Shown: positions 1 through 9,158 of the stretch, one piece after another | How the letters are laid out: each line of letters opens with the position of its first letter | Numbering within the stretch: the stretch's first letter is position 1 | NCBI GenBank assembly: GCA_964396595.1 | Contig: CAYNFR010000017.1 | Location: 1 to 64,000 of the forward strand | Length of the DNA: 64,000 nt | Direction of reading: 5' to 3' | Origin: CAYNFR01 sp964396595 | GTDB lineage: Bacteria > Bacteroidota > Bacteroidia > Chitinophagales > Saprospiraceae | Made by a program: the position numbers and the translations under genes | Notes under the pieces: model-generated | Seen by the model: only the letters and a program-made list of their open reading frames with translations | Database searches by the model: none | What the model was told of the DNA's origin: nothing

Positions 1-52
<52 letters not shown>

Positions 53-62
53 AAATTCTTAT

Positions 63-76
63 GACGTTTGATCGTC
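63..76 (-). promoter_or_regulatory. pre-16S leader hairpin complementary to the 16S 5' end
   Basis: In the transcript this stretch reads GACG-ATCAAA-CGTC, a 4-bp stem with a 6-nt loop. The octamer GATCAAAC inside it (66-73) is the exact complement of GTTTGATC near the mature 16S start (35-42). The leader can therefore form either its own hairpin or an 8-bp helix with the nascent 16S. The complementarity is seen directly; a folding or processing role is inferred from known leader-16S interactions in other bacteria. Confidence 0.5.
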
Positions 77-184
77 GTTTCTTAAATCACTGAACGAGTC
101 TTTGAGCTTCAAAAATTTAGCTCGTACGCTTCCTTATAAATTCCAATCTTGTCAAATAACTTCCCTTCTTTTCAAATGGGAACG

Positions 185-216
185 CAAATATACATGCATG
201 TTTTAGATATAGGCAA
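185..216 (-). promoter_or_regulatory. Bacteroidota-type promoter of the rRNA operon
   Basis: On the minus strand a perfect TAnnTTTG -7 element (TATATTTG, 185-192) lies 21 nt downstream of a TTG -33 element (214-216), matching the Bacteroidota sigma-ABfr promoter layout. Transcription would start near 178-180, leaving a leader of about 125 nt before the mature 16S rRNA. The rest of the 53-362 intergenic stretch holds only this leader and AT-rich sequence downstream of crtB; I see no gene in it. Confidence 0.7.
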
Positions 217-362
217 CATCCCAGGAATTATTTTTTACACTTTTAAGGATGAATTAACATTTTTTCAGCGTTTTGATGAATATCGTAATAATTATTCATT
301 AAAATAAGACTCCTTTAACAATATATCAATAATAAGCATCTTTAATTTTATCCCATCTACAA

Positions 363-1199
363 TCATATATTCCGTAACTGATACCTCAATGTACTATACC
401 CAAGCAATAAAAGTTTGTAAACATTGGAAATTCTTATCCTTTGTTCTTTAACATCATCTGATTTATACTTTTTGATCCGACGTAATAAATGAACATAATA
501 TTTATACGCTACGAATACTCCTAGCCTACTAGAGGATGGCAAACGTCGTATGCCTAACAATGCTTGCTCGAAGTCATTCATTATCTCCTCCTCGATAAGC
601 ACCTTTTCAGGGCATGTAAAGTCATGATATTCCACACCGGGGAAATAGACTCGTCCTCGCTCTTCGTAATCGCTCTTCATGTCTCTTAAAAAATTAACCT
701 TCTGAAATGCTGACCCAAGCCTCTTCGCATAACTCTCCAGTTCTTGATATCTCTCTTGATCACCATTCAGGAATATCTTCAAACACATCAATCCGACTAC
801 CTCCGCAGATCCGTAAATGTATTCTTCATACTCGCTTTGTGAGAACGTCGTCTTGTCTAAATCCCATTCCATACTTCTCAAAAAGGCATCGATATGCTCA
901 TGTTCAATGCCATACGTATTTACTACCTCCTGAAAAGCCTGAAGCACAGGATTTAGGCTTATACCTCGGTTAATGGCCGCAAAAGTGTCTTTGCGAAACT
1001 CTTGTATCAATACCCTTTTATCGAATGCATGAAAAGTATCGACTATTTCATCCGCAAGTCTGACGAATCCGTATATATTATATATAGGCTGTCGTAGTTC
1101 CTTTCTGAACATTCTGATCCCTAACGAAAATGATGTACTGTATCGGTTCGTGATTAAACGGCTGCATTCGTCAGAGGTGCTGTTGTATAATTCTATCAT
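363..1199 (-). CDS. crtB: phytoene synthase (squalene/phytoene synthase family)
   Basis: It condenses two geranylgeranyl diphosphates to phytoene, the first committed carotenoid step. The 278-residue length is normal for bacterial CrtB. The first Asp-rich motif is DEIVD (residues 50-54), within the context GFVRLADEIVD. The second is NFLRDMKSD (169-177), followed by the family's RGRVYFP block. These aspartates bind the Mg-diphosphate. It lies 7 nt downstream of crtI on the same strand, so the two form a crtI-crtB operon. The pairing with a CrtI-type desaturase favours phytoene over squalene synthesis. Confidence 0.93.
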   Translation of the reverse strand: MIELYNSTSDECSRLITNRYSTSFSLGIRMFRKELRQPIYNIYGFVRLADEIVDTFHAFDKRVLIQEFRKDTFAAINRGISLNPVLQAFQEVVNTYGIEHEHIDAFLRSMEWDLDKTTFSQSEYEEYIYGSAEVVGLMCLKIFLNGDQERYQELESYAKRLGSAFQKVNFLRDMKSDYEERGRVYFPGVEYHDFTCPEKVLIEEEIMNDFEQALLGIRRLPSSSRLGVFVAYKYYVHLLRRIKKYKSDDVKEQRIRISNVYKLLLLGYSTLRYQLRNI

Positions 1200-1206
1200 T
1201 TCACAA

Positions 1207-2670
1207 TTACATACGACTTAACAAATACTTTGCTACAACTTCACCACTTATAAGCGATGGTGGCATTCCCGGGCCGGGAGTAGTTAATTGGCCGGTGTAA
1301 AATAAATTCCTAATCTTTTTACTTTGGATTGATGGCTTCATAAATGCTGTCTGCAATAATGTGTTCGCCAAGCCATAGGCGTTTCCTTTGAACGAATTAT
1401 AATCTTCCACAAAATTGTCATGACAATAACTGCGCTTAAACATTATATGTGGCTCTATATCTTCACCAATTCTTGTTTTTATCCTCTCTAAGACTTGTCT
1501 GAAGAGTCGCTCATGCTCTTCAGTTTTATCCTTAATCCCCGCAGCCAGAGGAATGAGAATAAAGATATTCTCACATCCTTCCGGAGCAACTTCTTGATCG
1601 GTTATAGAAGGGCAACAAACATAAAAGAGTGGTGAATCTGGCCATGAAGGTCGATCATAGATTTCGTATGAATGCTTATCGAAAGAAGTATCAAAAAATA
1701 GATTATGATGGAGCAGCCCCTTCACACGCTTGTTTACACCAATATAGAACAGCAAGCTTGATGGCGCCATAACTCTATTTTCCCAATACTTTTCAGTGTA
1801 TGATCTATACTCGTGAGCTAATAAAGAAGTCTCTGTGTGATGATAGTCAGCTCCGCTGATGACATAATCACTAGGTATGAAGCTGTCTTCAATTTTAAGA
1901 TGTGACACAAGATTCTTCCTGATTTTGATCTCCCCAACAGATGAATCAAGGTGAATATGAACGCCTTGCTCAGCCGCGATCTCTCCTAGTGCCTTGCTGA
2001 TTTGCACCATGCCGCCCATAGGATACCATGTGCCAAGTTTTATATCCGCGTAGTTCATCAAGCTATATAGTGCCGGAGTTTCAGAAGGCTTTGCTCCAAG
2101 AAATAGCACAGGAAACTCAAGCATTTGACGAAGTTTCTCGTTTTTGAACTTTGATCTGATGGCTTTGGAAATAGATCCGAACAGGTTTAGCCCAATAGCT
2201 TGTTTAACAATAGCAGGTCTTATATACTCGAAGATTGATAGTGAAGGTTTATGGACAAATTCTCCTACCCCAACATCGTATTTATATTGGGCGTCAGCCA
2301 AAAAAGCATCCAACTTATCGGCACTTCCTTGTTCTATACGCTCGAATAATTCCCTTAATTCATCATAATCGGCTGGAATCTTAACAATTTCACCGTCAGG
2401 ATATATGATTTGATAAGACGGATCTAAGCGTTTTAGTTGGTAAAAATCACTTGTGGTATGATTAAATAGTTGGAAGAAACGTTCGAACACATCCGGCATC
2501 CAGTACCAACTAGGCCCCATATCAAAAATGAAGCCCTTTGCTTCGAAAGTTCGACAACGTCCTCCTAGCTGATCATTTTTTTCAAACAAGTGTACCTCAT
2601 GCCCGGATTTCGCTAGCACGCTCGCCGCCGCCAACGAAGAAAACCCTCCTCCTATAACACTAATTTTCAT
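1207..2670 (-). CDS. crtI: phytoene desaturase (CrtI-type FAD carotenoid desaturase)
   Basis: This 487-residue flavoprotein introduces double bonds into phytoene on the way to lycopene. The N terminus has an FAD-binding Rossmann motif (SVIGGGFSSLAAA, residues 4-16) followed by HLFEKNDQLGGRC. The C terminus carries the CrtI signature YTGQLTTPGPGMPPSLISGE just before the end. It is the first gene of the crtI-crtB pair. No cyclase, hydroxylase or ketolase is next to it, so the end product cannot be read from this locus. A related carotenoid oxidoreductase (for example a CrtD-type enzyme) is the main alternative, but the adjacent crtB favours CrtI. Confidence 0.92.
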   Translation of the reverse strand: MKISVIGGGFSSLAAASVLAKSGHEVHLFEKNDQLGGRCRTFEAKGFIFDMGPSWYWMPDVFERFFQLFNHTTSDFYQLKRLDPSYQIIYPDGEIVKIPADYDELRELFERIEQGSADKLDAFLADAQYKYDVGVGEFVHKPSLSIFEYIRPAIVKQAIGLNLFGSISKAIRSKFKNEKLRQMLEFPVLFLGAKPSETPALYSLMNYADIKLGTWYPMGGMVQISKALGEIAAEQGVHIHLDSSVGEIKIRKNLVSHLKIEDSFIPSDYVISGADYHHTETSLLAHEYRSYTEKYWENRVMAPSSLLFYIGVNKRVKGLLHHNLFFDTSFDKHSYEIYDRPSWPDSPLFYVCCPSITDQEVAPEGCENIFILIPLAAGIKDKTEEHERLFRQVLERIKTRIGEDIEPHIMFKRSYCHDNFVEDYNSFKGNAYGLANTLLQTAFMKPSIQSKKIRNLFYTGQLTTPGPGMPPSLISGEVVAKYLLSRM

Positions 2671-2716
2671 TGTTTCTTCTCATTTTCATTCTCGACGATC
2701 ATAAATTTTATCAGCA

Positions 2717-2754
2717 TCCATTGTTCCAAGGTGTAATAATATCTAATCAATGGA
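2717..2754. repeat. inverted repeat upstream of crtI
   Basis: TCCATTG (2717-2723) is repeated inverted as CAATGGA (2748-2754) with a 24-nt spacer, about 50-85 nt upstream of the crtI start. It could be an operator for the carotenoid operon or a leader hairpin. The arms are short, so chance is possible. Confidence 0.3.
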
Positions 2755-2872
2755 ACTTGTTCTGAAACTTGGTGTCCATATTTGCTCTAAATTGATACAA
2801 TCTTCTCTGAGTAAGTCTGAAGCATTTGAAAATTCACCAAGATTGTAAAGTTAATAGGAAGATATATAAAAC

Positions 2873-2902
2873 AAAAAAGCCCCACAATCTATGTGAGGCT
2901 TT
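2873..2902 (-). terminator. rho-independent terminator of rpsA
   Basis: On the minus strand AAAGCCTCACA and TGTGGGGCTTT pair around a short loop, with one unpaired base, and run into a T-tract. The hairpin lies 26 nt after the rpsA stop codon, so it ends that transcript before crtI. Confidence 0.85.
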
Positions 2903-2927
2903 ATAACATTGAAGTCCTGAATCGTAA

Positions 2928-5201
2928 TTATTCAGGTCTTCCCCCTTTTAATTCGTCTTGAAGTTTAGCTAATTCATCCCATTTGCCATTGGCAGCGAGA
3001 CTTGCTTGATCAGGCCATGTGGTCGGATCATGCATTTTGTATCGACTTCCGGCGGCATCAAGTATTCCCTTTATTGTGTCAGCAGGTGTTTCTGCTAACT
3101 TAGCAAATGTGCTTATTCCTGCACCCACCAATAATTCTGAAATTTTCGGGCCCACACCTTCTATCTTTTTAAGGTCATCACCTGAACTCTCCTTTTTCGC
3201 CTTCACTGATTTAGCAGCTGCAGGAGCTTCCACTGCCGCCTCTTCTACAGGCACAGCAGGAGTCTGCGGCGTGTTCTGATTTAACTGATCTTTTAACTGA
3301 GAAAAGATATCCATATCGCCTAAAGTAGTCTTCTCAAGCTTAGCTGTCTGTGCCTGCATACTTCTTCTTGTATGTTCAACTTCTTCCCCTTTGACTTTTT
3401 TAACTTCATCATCGGCCTTACGTTTTACATCCTCTAGATATCTCGAATGTGAAACGACTATTCTCTTGTCATCGCGATTGAACTCAATCACTTTGACAGT
3501 GAGCTTTTCGTCAGTAGATGCATTGCTGTTATCCTCTTTCTTTAAGTGACGGATCGGCGCATATGCTTCAAGACCATATGGCAATTGTACTATTCCTCCT
3601 CTTTCATCCATCTTGATGATGGTTACTTCATGGTATGAACCTACAGGGAACACACTTTCGAATGTATCCCATGGGTTTTCTTCCAATTGTTTGTGACCTA
3701 AGGATAGTTTGCGGTCGTTATTGTCTACTTCTAGGATAACCACCTCGATCTTCTGTCCTACTCTTGTATATTCAGATGGATGATTGAATCTCTTAGTCCA
3801 AGAAAGATCTGATATGTGAATCATTCCACCGATACCCTCTTCAAGCTCTACAAATACGCCATATGGTGTCAAATTTTTGACCTCTCCTGTGTGTCTGCTG
3901 TGCTGAGGGAATTTCTTATTAATATCTCCCCAAGGATCTGCCATCAACTGCTTGACGCTCAATGACATCTTACGCTCTTCTCGATCTATGGTAACAACCT
4001 TTGCTTGGTACTCTGTGCCCAAATTGAAGAAGTCTCTAGCATTGACAGGCTGAGTACTCCAGTTGACTTCAGAAACGTGTATTAGCCCTTCGACACCTGG
4101 TATAATCTCCAAAAACGCACCATAGTCCTCAATGTTAACAATCTGACCAGTAACAACAGAATTTTCACCAATTGATGGATCTAATACATCCCATGGATGT
4201 GGTTGAAGTTGCTTCAATCCAAGGGAGATGCGTCGCTTGTTCTCATCAAAGTCGAGTACGACAACATTGATCTTTTGGTTCATCGTTAGCACTTCATTAG
4301 GGTGATTAATTCTACCCCAAGAAATATCTGTTATATATAAGAGACCATCTACGCCGCCAAGGTCCATAAAGGCACCAAAATCTGTGATATTTTTAACTAC
4401 ACCCTCTAAAACTTGACCTTTCTCTAGGCCTGAAATAATTTCTTCTCTTTGCTCAGCAAGATCTGATTCGATCAAAGCCTTGTGAGAGACAACGGCATTT
4501 TTGATCGTCTCGTTAATCTTGACTACTTTAAACTCCATGGTTTTGCCTACAAATACATCGTAGTCAAGGATAGGCTTGATATCAATCTGCGAACCTGGTA
4601 AGAAAGTTTCCAGACCACCGCAATCCGCGATAAGACCACCTTTTGTTTTGCTAACAATAGTACCTTTGATTATAGTACCATTCTTGAAGGAGTCAACAAT
4701 ATTGTCCCAAGCCCTGAGAAGTTTAGCTTTTCTGCGTGATAGGACTAATTGGCCGCGGCTGTCTTCAAGTGCCTCTACATACACATCTACTAAGTCTCCT
4801 ATTTTAAGATCAGGGATGTCTCTGAATTCTGAAGCGGAGACAAGTCCGTCGGACTTGTAATTTATATCAAGAACAACGTCCCCACTGCTAAACGATGTTA
4901 CTCGACCTTTTACAAGTGCGCTTTCGTCGAGCGTAGTAAGGGATTCTTCGTATTGCGCGAGATACTTCTCTTTTGCCTCAGGAGAGTATGGATTGCTATT
5001 CTTGTTGCTTATAGACCAATCAAAATCATCATGAGCGGTGGCATGTGGAGCGGGGTGCGCTTCATATTCGAGTTCCAATGCATCTTCTTCGTCTTCTTGG
5101 ACGGATACTGGCTTTACAGGTTGAGGAGCGGTAGGAACTTCAGCTGTAGCTGCGTTGTCGGCTAGCTGATCGTTCTCTTCTGTCAATATATTTGCTGCCA
5201 T
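2928..5201 (-). CDS. rpsA: 30S ribosomal protein S1 with C-terminal helix-hairpin-helix extension
   Basis: S1 binds mRNA and helps the 30S subunit start translation. The 757-residue protein has six S1/OB repeats at about residues 95-157, 176-243, 260-330, 347-418, 433-504 and 520-587. The later repeats show the usual GAF/GVF...GLIHxSDxxW pattern. Before the repeats is an acidic low-complexity N terminus of about 60 residues. After them come an Ala/Pro/Lys linker (about 640-675) and an extra domain containing DDLKKIEGVGPKISELL, a helix-hairpin-helix signature. Standard S1 is about 560-600 residues, so the tail is an addition. A hairpin just upstream of the start may regulate it, and a terminator follows. 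Confidence 0.95.
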   Translation of the reverse strand: MAANILTEENDQLADNAATAEVPTAPQPVKPVSVQEDEEDALELEYEAHPAPHATAHDDFDWSISNKNSNPYSPEAKEKYLAQYEESLTTLDESALVKGRVTSFSSGDVVLDINYKSDGLVSASEFRDIPDLKIGDLVDVYVEALEDSRGQLVLSRRKAKLLRAWDNIVDSFKNGTIIKGTIVSKTKGGLIADCGGLETFLPGSQIDIKPILDYDVFVGKTMEFKVVKINETIKNAVVSHKALIESDLAEQREEIISGLEKGQVLEGVVKNITDFGAFMDLGGVDGLLYITDISWGRINHPNEVLTMNQKINVVVLDFDENKRRISLGLKQLQPHPWDVLDPSIGENSVVTGQIVNIEDYGAFLEIIPGVEGLIHVSEVNWSTQPVNARDFFNLGTEYQAKVVTIDREERKMSLSVKQLMADPWGDINKKFPQHSRHTGEVKNLTPYGVFVELEEGIGGMIHISDLSWTKRFNHPSEYTRVGQKIEVVILEVDNNDRKLSLGHKQLEENPWDTFESVFPVGSYHEVTIIKMDERGGIVQLPYGLEAYAPIRHLKKEDNSNASTDEKLTVKVIEFNRDDKRIVVSHSRYLEDVKRKADDEVKKVKGEEVEHTRRSMQAQTAKLEKTTLGDMDIFSQLKDQLNQNTPQTPAVPVEEAAVEAPAAAKSVKAKKESSGDDLKKIEGVGPKISELLVGAGISTFAKLAETPADTIKGILDAAGSRYKMHDPTTWPDQASLAANGKWDELAKLQDELKGGRPE

Positions 5202-5220
5202 AGCAATAAGGGATTTGTAT

Positions 5221-5240
5221 CACGATTTCTTTTAATCGCG
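5221..5240 (-). promoter_or_regulatory. rpsA leader hairpin
   Basis: In the rpsA transcript CGCGATT and AATCGTG form a 7-bp stem (one G-U pair) around a 6-nt loop, 20-40 nt before the rpsA start codon. S1 represses its own mRNA in gammaproteobacteria, so a structured leader would fit autoregulation. That role is inferred; only the hairpin is seen. Confidence 0.4.
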
Positions 5241-5446
5241 AGAGGTTAACTAAAATGGGTCGCGAAGATATACTTATTTTTATTCACTTCCAAATGATAA
5301 ACAATGTCTTCGTGTCTTCGCCATTGTTTCTTCTTTCACCTCCTTGAAAATACAGAGTAAAAACCTCTCGCAGACAAGCTTCTATTTGTGAATGTCTATA
5401 TATTTACGGTTAGCATCTTTATGCTATTTATAAAACCTAAATTTTA

Positions 5447-7135
5447 ATGACTATGACCGACAAACCATGGCTTAATCACTACCCTAATGGAGTTCCTGTA
5501 AATATTGATCCTTCAAAATATCCGACCCTTCGAGAGTTTGTTGAAGGTAAATGTAAAGAATTTAGCTCAAGACCTGCCTTTTCTTGTATGGGGGAAGAGC
5601 TTACGTATGAAGAGGTGAATAAAAAGGCCGAAGCATTGGCATCTTATCTACAGAGTCGAGGTTTACAACCTGGAGACAGACTTGCCATAATGATGCCCAA
5701 TCTTCTTCAATATCCCATTGCCTTATTTGCCTGCTTGAAAGCGGGTTTAATCATTGTCAATACTAACCCCCTCTACACTCCTAGGGAGATGGAGCATCAG
5801 TTCGTAGATAGTCAAGTAAAAGGAATCATCATCGCCGAGAATTTCGCGTCTAATCTTCAAAAAATTATCGGCAAGTCAGATATCAAGGTAATAATTACAA
5901 CGACTATTGGTGAAATGCTTGGTGCAGTTAAAGGACGAGTAGTCGATATGGCAATCAAGTATGTTAAAAGAATGATACCCAAGTTCGAATTGATCAATAC
6001 TGTCAGGTTTAAAGAAGCAATCGAACAAGGAAAAAAGTTTACCCTTCAATGTGTTGATGGACATCCTGATGACGTAATCGCTCATCAATATACTGGTGGC
6101 ACTACTGGCGTAAGTAAGGGCGCTATGCTAACCAACAAAAATCTTGTTGCCAATATGCTTCAGATTAAAGCCTTCCTCGACCCTTATGTCCATGAGTTAA
6201 AAGAACAAAGCATCATACTCTGTCCTCTGCCACTATATCATGTTTTTGCTTTCACATGCAATTGTCTGGCCATGATGAACATCGGCGCTCTCTCTGTATT
6301 GATCACTAATCCTCGTGATTTGTCATCTATCACCAAGGAATTCAAGAGGTACAAAGTGACCGGATTGACTGGAGTAAATACCCTCTTTAATGCCCTGAAT
6401 AATTTTGAAGAATTTAAATCGCTTGATTTTTCGGGCTTAGTGTTTGCAAATGCTGGAGCTACGGCATTACAACAAGCCGTGTCAGATGAGTGGCACAAAA
6501 TCACAGGCAATGTCATTGCCGAAGGCTACGGAATGACCGAAGCATCTCCGGTCGTTACCACTAATCCTAAAGGTGCAGTGAGAGTAGGCACGATAGGCAT
6601 ACCTATACCTAGCACAGAAGTGCGGATCGTAGATGACAATGGTCAACCGCTTCCTATGGGACAAGCCGGTGAGATTCAAGTGAGAGGCCCACAGGTGATG
6701 AAAGGATACTATAACCGCCCTCTTGAAACTGCCAAGACCATAACCTCAGACGGCTGGCTCAATACAGGTGATGTTGCCATCATGGATAAAGATGGTTATT
6801 TTAAAATAGTCGATAGAAAGAAAGACATGATCCTGGTTTCAGGCTTTAACGTTTATCCCAATGAAATAGAAGATATACTTACCCGTCACCCCAAGGTGAG
6901 CGAAGCAGCGGCAATCGGTATTCCGGATGATAAATCAGGTGAAGTGGTAAAAGTTTTTGTTACACTTAAGGATAGCACTTGTAAAAAAGATGAATTACTA
7001 AGTTACTGCCGCGAAAACTTGACCGGTTATAAAGTGCCTAAGTCTATAGAGTTCGTTAATGAGTTACCTAAAACAAATGTCGGGAAAATATTACGCCGAC
7101 AATTGAGAGAACAAGAATTAGCAAAAAAAGGATAA
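5447..7135 (+). CDS. fadD: long-chain fatty acid-CoA ligase (AMP-dependent)
   Basis: It activates long-chain fatty acids to acyl-CoA through an acyl-adenylate, for beta-oxidation or lipid synthesis. The 562-residue protein has the AMP-binding P-loop YTGGTTGVSKG (residues 215-225), the EGYGMTE adenine-binding block, the GWLNTGDVA motif and the FACS-type hinge DRKKDMILVSGFNVYPNE. The C terminus carries the catalytic lysine in LPKTNVGKILRR. Length and motifs match FadD. ATG at 5453 is an equally good start (MTDKPW). It is transcribed alone and converges on aroA. Confidence 0.9.
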   Translation: MTMTDKPWLNHYPNGVPVNIDPSKYPTLREFVEGKCKEFSSRPAFSCMGEELTYEEVNKKAEALASYLQSRGLQPGDRLAIMMPNLLQYPIALFACLKAGLIIVNTNPLYTPREMEHQFVDSQVKGIIIAENFASNLQKIIGKSDIKVIITTTIGEMLGAVKGRVVDMAIKYVKRMIPKFELINTVRFKEAIEQGKKFTLQCVDGHPDDVIAHQYTGGTTGVSKGAMLTNKNLVANMLQIKAFLDPYVHELKEQSIILCPLPLYHVFAFTCNCLAMMNIGALSVLITNPRDLSSITKEFKRYKVTGLTGVNTLFNALNNFEEFKSLDFSGLVFANAGATALQQAVSDEWHKITGNVIAEGYGMTEASPVVTTNPKGAVRVGTIGIPIPSTEVRIVDDNGQPLPMGQAGEIQVRGPQVMKGYYNRPLETAKTITSDGWLNTGDVAIMDKDGYFKIVDRKKDMILVSGFNVYPNEIEDILTRHPKVSEAAAIGIPDDKSGEVVKVFVTLKDSTCKKDELLSYCRENLTGYKVPKSIEFVNELPKTNVGKILRRQLREQELAKKG

Positions 7136-7177
7136 AGCGCTTCGTCACTATAAGACATTACTAATGACAAGCTGATA

Positions 7178-8407
7178 TTAGACTTGCGTCAATCGAAATC
7201 CGATTGACGCCATATCTTTCCAGAAAGCCGGATAGGATTTGCTTACCACATCCGGTTCTTCAATTCGAATGGGATGTAATAATGCTAATGGTGCAAATGA
7301 CATCGCCATCCTATGATCTTTGTAAGTCGCGAATTGTGGAATATTGTCAAATTTCATTGATCCCGTTAATTCATAATGACCAGTTTTACTCGGCATTTCT
7401 CTAAATCCACAGTTTACTTTACTTAATTCTTGGTTGAGAGCTGCTATTCTATTTGTCTCTTTTATACTCAATGTTTGTAGTCCGGTAAAGTCGATTGTAA
7501 TACCCTGTGCCGCACAACAAACGGCCATGGTCTGTGCTATATCCGGTTGGTTTATAAAATCATAATCAAAATAATTCTCACTATTACCCTTATTTAATAA
7601 CCATTGGTCATCATTAAATTGGCAAGAAACGCCTATCCTTGAAGCACAAGAAGTTATCTGAGCATCGCCTTGTGAACTTTGTTCGAACAGCCCTTTTAAT
7701 TTTATATTGGCACTACGTGCCAATGAGACTAGAGAGAAATAATAGGATGCTGCTGACCAATCAGCTTCAACACGATAATCAATACAATTATAAGGCTGAG
7801 GAGGAATGAAAATCACATCTCCATGTTGATGAATCTTTATACCAAATTCACCGGCTGTAGCAATAGTCATATTGAGATATGACTCGCTGACCATATCCCC
7901 GAGAAGATGAATATGAAGACCTTTCGGCAATGTCGGAGCCATTAATATTAATGCAGTGAGATACTGACTGCTAATGTTCGCCTTGATACTGACTCGGTTT
8001 CCTAATTTGCCCGGAGTATGAATCCTTAGAGGTGGAAATCCACTTTTAGAGACATACTCAATATTTGCGCCTAATTGCTTGAGTGCATCAACCAATGGCC
8101 CTATCGGCCTTTGTTGCATTCTTTCTGAGCCCGTCAATATTTGCGTCCCTTCTTTCAAGGCTAGATATGCTGTCAAAAAACGAAAACTAGTTCCTGCATG
8201 ATGAACATCATAAGTTGATGTGTTCTCTGAATCGAGCAATGTGCGTAGCACTTCTGTGTCGTCACTTTTAGACAAGCCATTAATGAGGGTATGACAACCA
8301 CCTAGTTTTTTTATCATCAGCACCCGATTGCTGATACTCTTAGAACCATCCAATGTTATAGTACCCTCAAGCACTCCGGTAGGGTGCTCTAGCTGCAATA
8401 CCTTCAT
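7178..8407 (-). CDS. aroA: 3-phosphoshikimate 1-carboxyvinyltransferase (EPSP synthase)
   Basis: It transfers enolpyruvate from PEP to shikimate-3-phosphate, the sixth step of the shikimate pathway. Family motifs include LDGSKSISNR near the N terminus, SSQYLTALILMAP, DWSAASYYFSL, IKETNRIAAL and YKDHRMAMSFAPLAL. I chose the internal ATG at 8407 (MKVLQLEHP, 409 residues): an ORF could extend 32 residues further upstream, but that part has no family similarity that I recognise. The protein is somewhat shorter than the E. coli enzyme (427). It stands alone, away from other aro genes. Confidence 0.9.
   Translation of the reverse strand: MKVLQLEHPTGVLEGTITLDGSKSISNRVLMIKKLGGCHTLINGLSKSDDTEVLRTLLDSENTSTYDVHHAGTSFRFLTAYLALKEGTQILTGSERMQQRPIGPLVDALKQLGANIEYVSKSGFPPLRIHTPGKLGNRVSIKANISSQYLTALILMAPTLPKGLHIHLLGDMVSESYLNMTIATAGEFGIKIHQHGDVIFIPPQPYNCIDYRVEADWSAASYYFSLVSLARSANIKLKGLFEQSSQGDAQITSCASRIGVSCQFNDDQWLLNKGNSENYFDYDFINQPDIAQTMAVCCAAQGITIDFTGLQTLSIKETNRIAALNQELSKVNCGFREMPSKTGHYELTGSMKFDNIPQFATYKDHRMAMSFAPLALLHPIRIEEPDVVSKSYPAFWKDMASIGFRLTQV
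7186..7210. terminator. hairpin between the convergent fadD and aroA genes
   Basis: GCGTCAATCG and CGATTGACGC form a perfect 10-bp stem around a 5-nt loop. It sits inside the last codons of aroA, about 50 nt after fadD. There is no T-tract on either side, so a factor-independent terminator is not certain; a shared 3' end structure is plausible. Confidence 0.4.
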
Positions 8408-8700
8408 CACGCAATATATTATGTCAAGGGCAAAAGTAATCAATTGCGAATCCTCTTTCATCAGATAGCAAGATAAGCGCATCCATCCTGCAATGACTAT
8501 CATCGAAATGATGTATCTATTCAGTTCAAAAACTGGGGTAATCTTTCTCTGGACAATCTTCTCGAAAGATTTGATTCCTCTTCAAAACTGCTTACAAAAA
8601 GAGAGTGTAAGTTCTGAAGAACCATAGAGCAAATGTATTTTCTTGTCGAAATTGCTCAGAATGACTAGCTCGAAATATTGATCCCCTAAGAATGCGCCAA

Positions 8701-9144
8701 CTAGTCCGACAAAATACTTGCAGCCCATTTCACGATGTCATAAGTCGTAATGACACCTATACATTTTTCATCTTCAGTCACTAATACAGCATGAAAATTA
8801 TTCTGTAGAAAAATATCAATTACCTTAATGATCGGATCTTGATCTTTTACACATACAGGATCAGGTGACATAACCTCTCGCGCTATCAGAGAACAAAAAA
8901 ATCTAGTGTTGTGCACATGCGCATCTGCATGATCTAGCCTGCTAAAATGATGCTGAAGTTGGAAATAGTCATGTTTGCTGATTATCCCTACTGCCACTCC
9001 GTCCGAGTTGAGAACAGGCAAGTGATGAAAAGAATGGCTATCAAATATCTCAGCGACGCGCGCCATTGAAGTATCATCTTGAACGCAAACCAATTCATTC
9101 GTCATGAGATCCTTGACAATGAGAATAGTAGCCATATTTTTCAT
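8701..9144 (-). CDS. CBS-domain pair protein
   Basis: This is a 147-residue soluble protein made only of two CBS motifs, at about residues 10-65 and 88-145. The repeats read VKDLMTNELVCVQDD...HHLPVLNSDGVAVGIISKHDY and REVMSPDPVCVKDQD...HAVLVTEDEKCIGVITTYDI. CBS pairs bind adenine nucleotides and act as energy or redox sensors. It is the last gene of an operon on the minus strand (small conserved protein, two Usp proteins, CBS). A second CBS protein of similar size heads the neighbouring operon at 12.6-13.0 kb. The ligand is not predictable here. Confidence 0.85.
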   Translation of the reverse strand: MKNMATILIVKDLMTNELVCVQDDTSMARVAEIFDSHSFHHLPVLNSDGVAVGIISKHDYFQLQHHFSRLDHADAHVHNTRFFCSLIAREVMSPDPVCVKDQDPIIKVIDIFLQNNFHAVLVTEDEKCIGVITTYDIVKWAASILSD

Positions 9145-9158
9145 AATTATAGAATTTT

